Below are positions 39,324 to 39,343 of a DNA stretch of 39,343 nucleotides, piece after piece. Origin of the DNA: DAOUMU01 sp034409055 (lineage in GTDB: Bacteria; Chloroflexota; Anaerolineae; 4572-78; J111); the NCBI GenBank assembly GCA_034409055.1, contig DAOUMU010000171.1:1-39343 (forward strand). The letters are read 5' to 3'. The notes under the pieces were generated by a model. The model saw only the letters and a program-made list of their open reading frames with translations. It searched no databases and was not told where the DNA came from. Positions within the stretch are counted from its first letter, which is position 1, and each line of letters starts with the position of its first letter. The position numbers and the translations under genes were made by a program.

Positions 39324-39343
39324 TTTAAATTTCGGAACTCCCT

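Overview
The window looks like a fragment of a GC-rich, probably metagenome-derived Chloroflexota (Anaerolineae/Caldilineae-like) chromosome. The lineage call is an inference. It rests on the mix of YfhO and GT39 membrane glycosyltransferases, AAA/STAND-like ATPases, beta-helix/DUF11 surface proteins, an OmcA/MtrC-type decaheme cytochrome, and many short dispersed repeats (TTGCGTG, CGTGAAA and GGTAGCA words, and a CTTCGCTCAGGACAGG word). No rRNA, tRNA, CRISPR array, integrase or transposase was seen.

Layout. 1-4.9 kb: a large membrane-anchored AAA ATPase, a second ATPase with a putative DNA-binding N-terminus, and a small divergent protein. 4.9-12.2 kb: a minus-strand operon with a well-formed promoter at 12175-12203 (dimethylargininase-like hydrolase, M20 amidohydrolase, GT39 transferase, YfhO protein). 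12.4-15.2 kb: two coupled geranylgeranyl-reductase-type flavoproteins. 15.4-27.8 kb: the centrepiece, a minus-strand respiratory and sensory block. 28.4-32.6 kb: a 1392-residue secreted beta-helix protein transcribed divergently. 33.0-34.1 kb: an HtrA/DegP-type protease. 34.75-39.0 kb: an ArsA-type ATPase, an amidohydrolase and a carbamoylase-type M20 hydrolase. A 125-bp inverted repeat lies at both ends of the window.

The respiratory block reads, in transcription order: histidine kinase with two heme-binding CxxCH motifs in its extracytoplasmic sensor; NarL-type response regulator; degenerate receiver protein; diheme cytochrome c; Tat-exported molybdopterin-fold subunit; four-cluster iron-sulfur subunit; NrfD membrane subunit; a TorD-like chaperone fused to a ferredoxin; a 67-residue one-helix protein; an SPFH (slipin) protein; and a lipoprotein decaheme cytochrome on a collagen-like stalk. 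The simplest reading is a redox-sensed complex that exchanges electrons between the quinone pool and an extracellular decaheme wire. The substrate cannot be read from sequence. The molybdopterin subunit appears to have Asn where many relatives have the Cys metal ligand, so a Qrc/ACIII-like electron-transfer role with no metal centre is an alternative.

A second theme is the repeats. Heptamer tracts sit inside the GT39 and YfhO genes without breaking the frame, in orientations or periodicities that avoid stops. The same families in other arrangements form the stop codons of neighbouring genes. Fold-back repeats fill most intergenic spaces.
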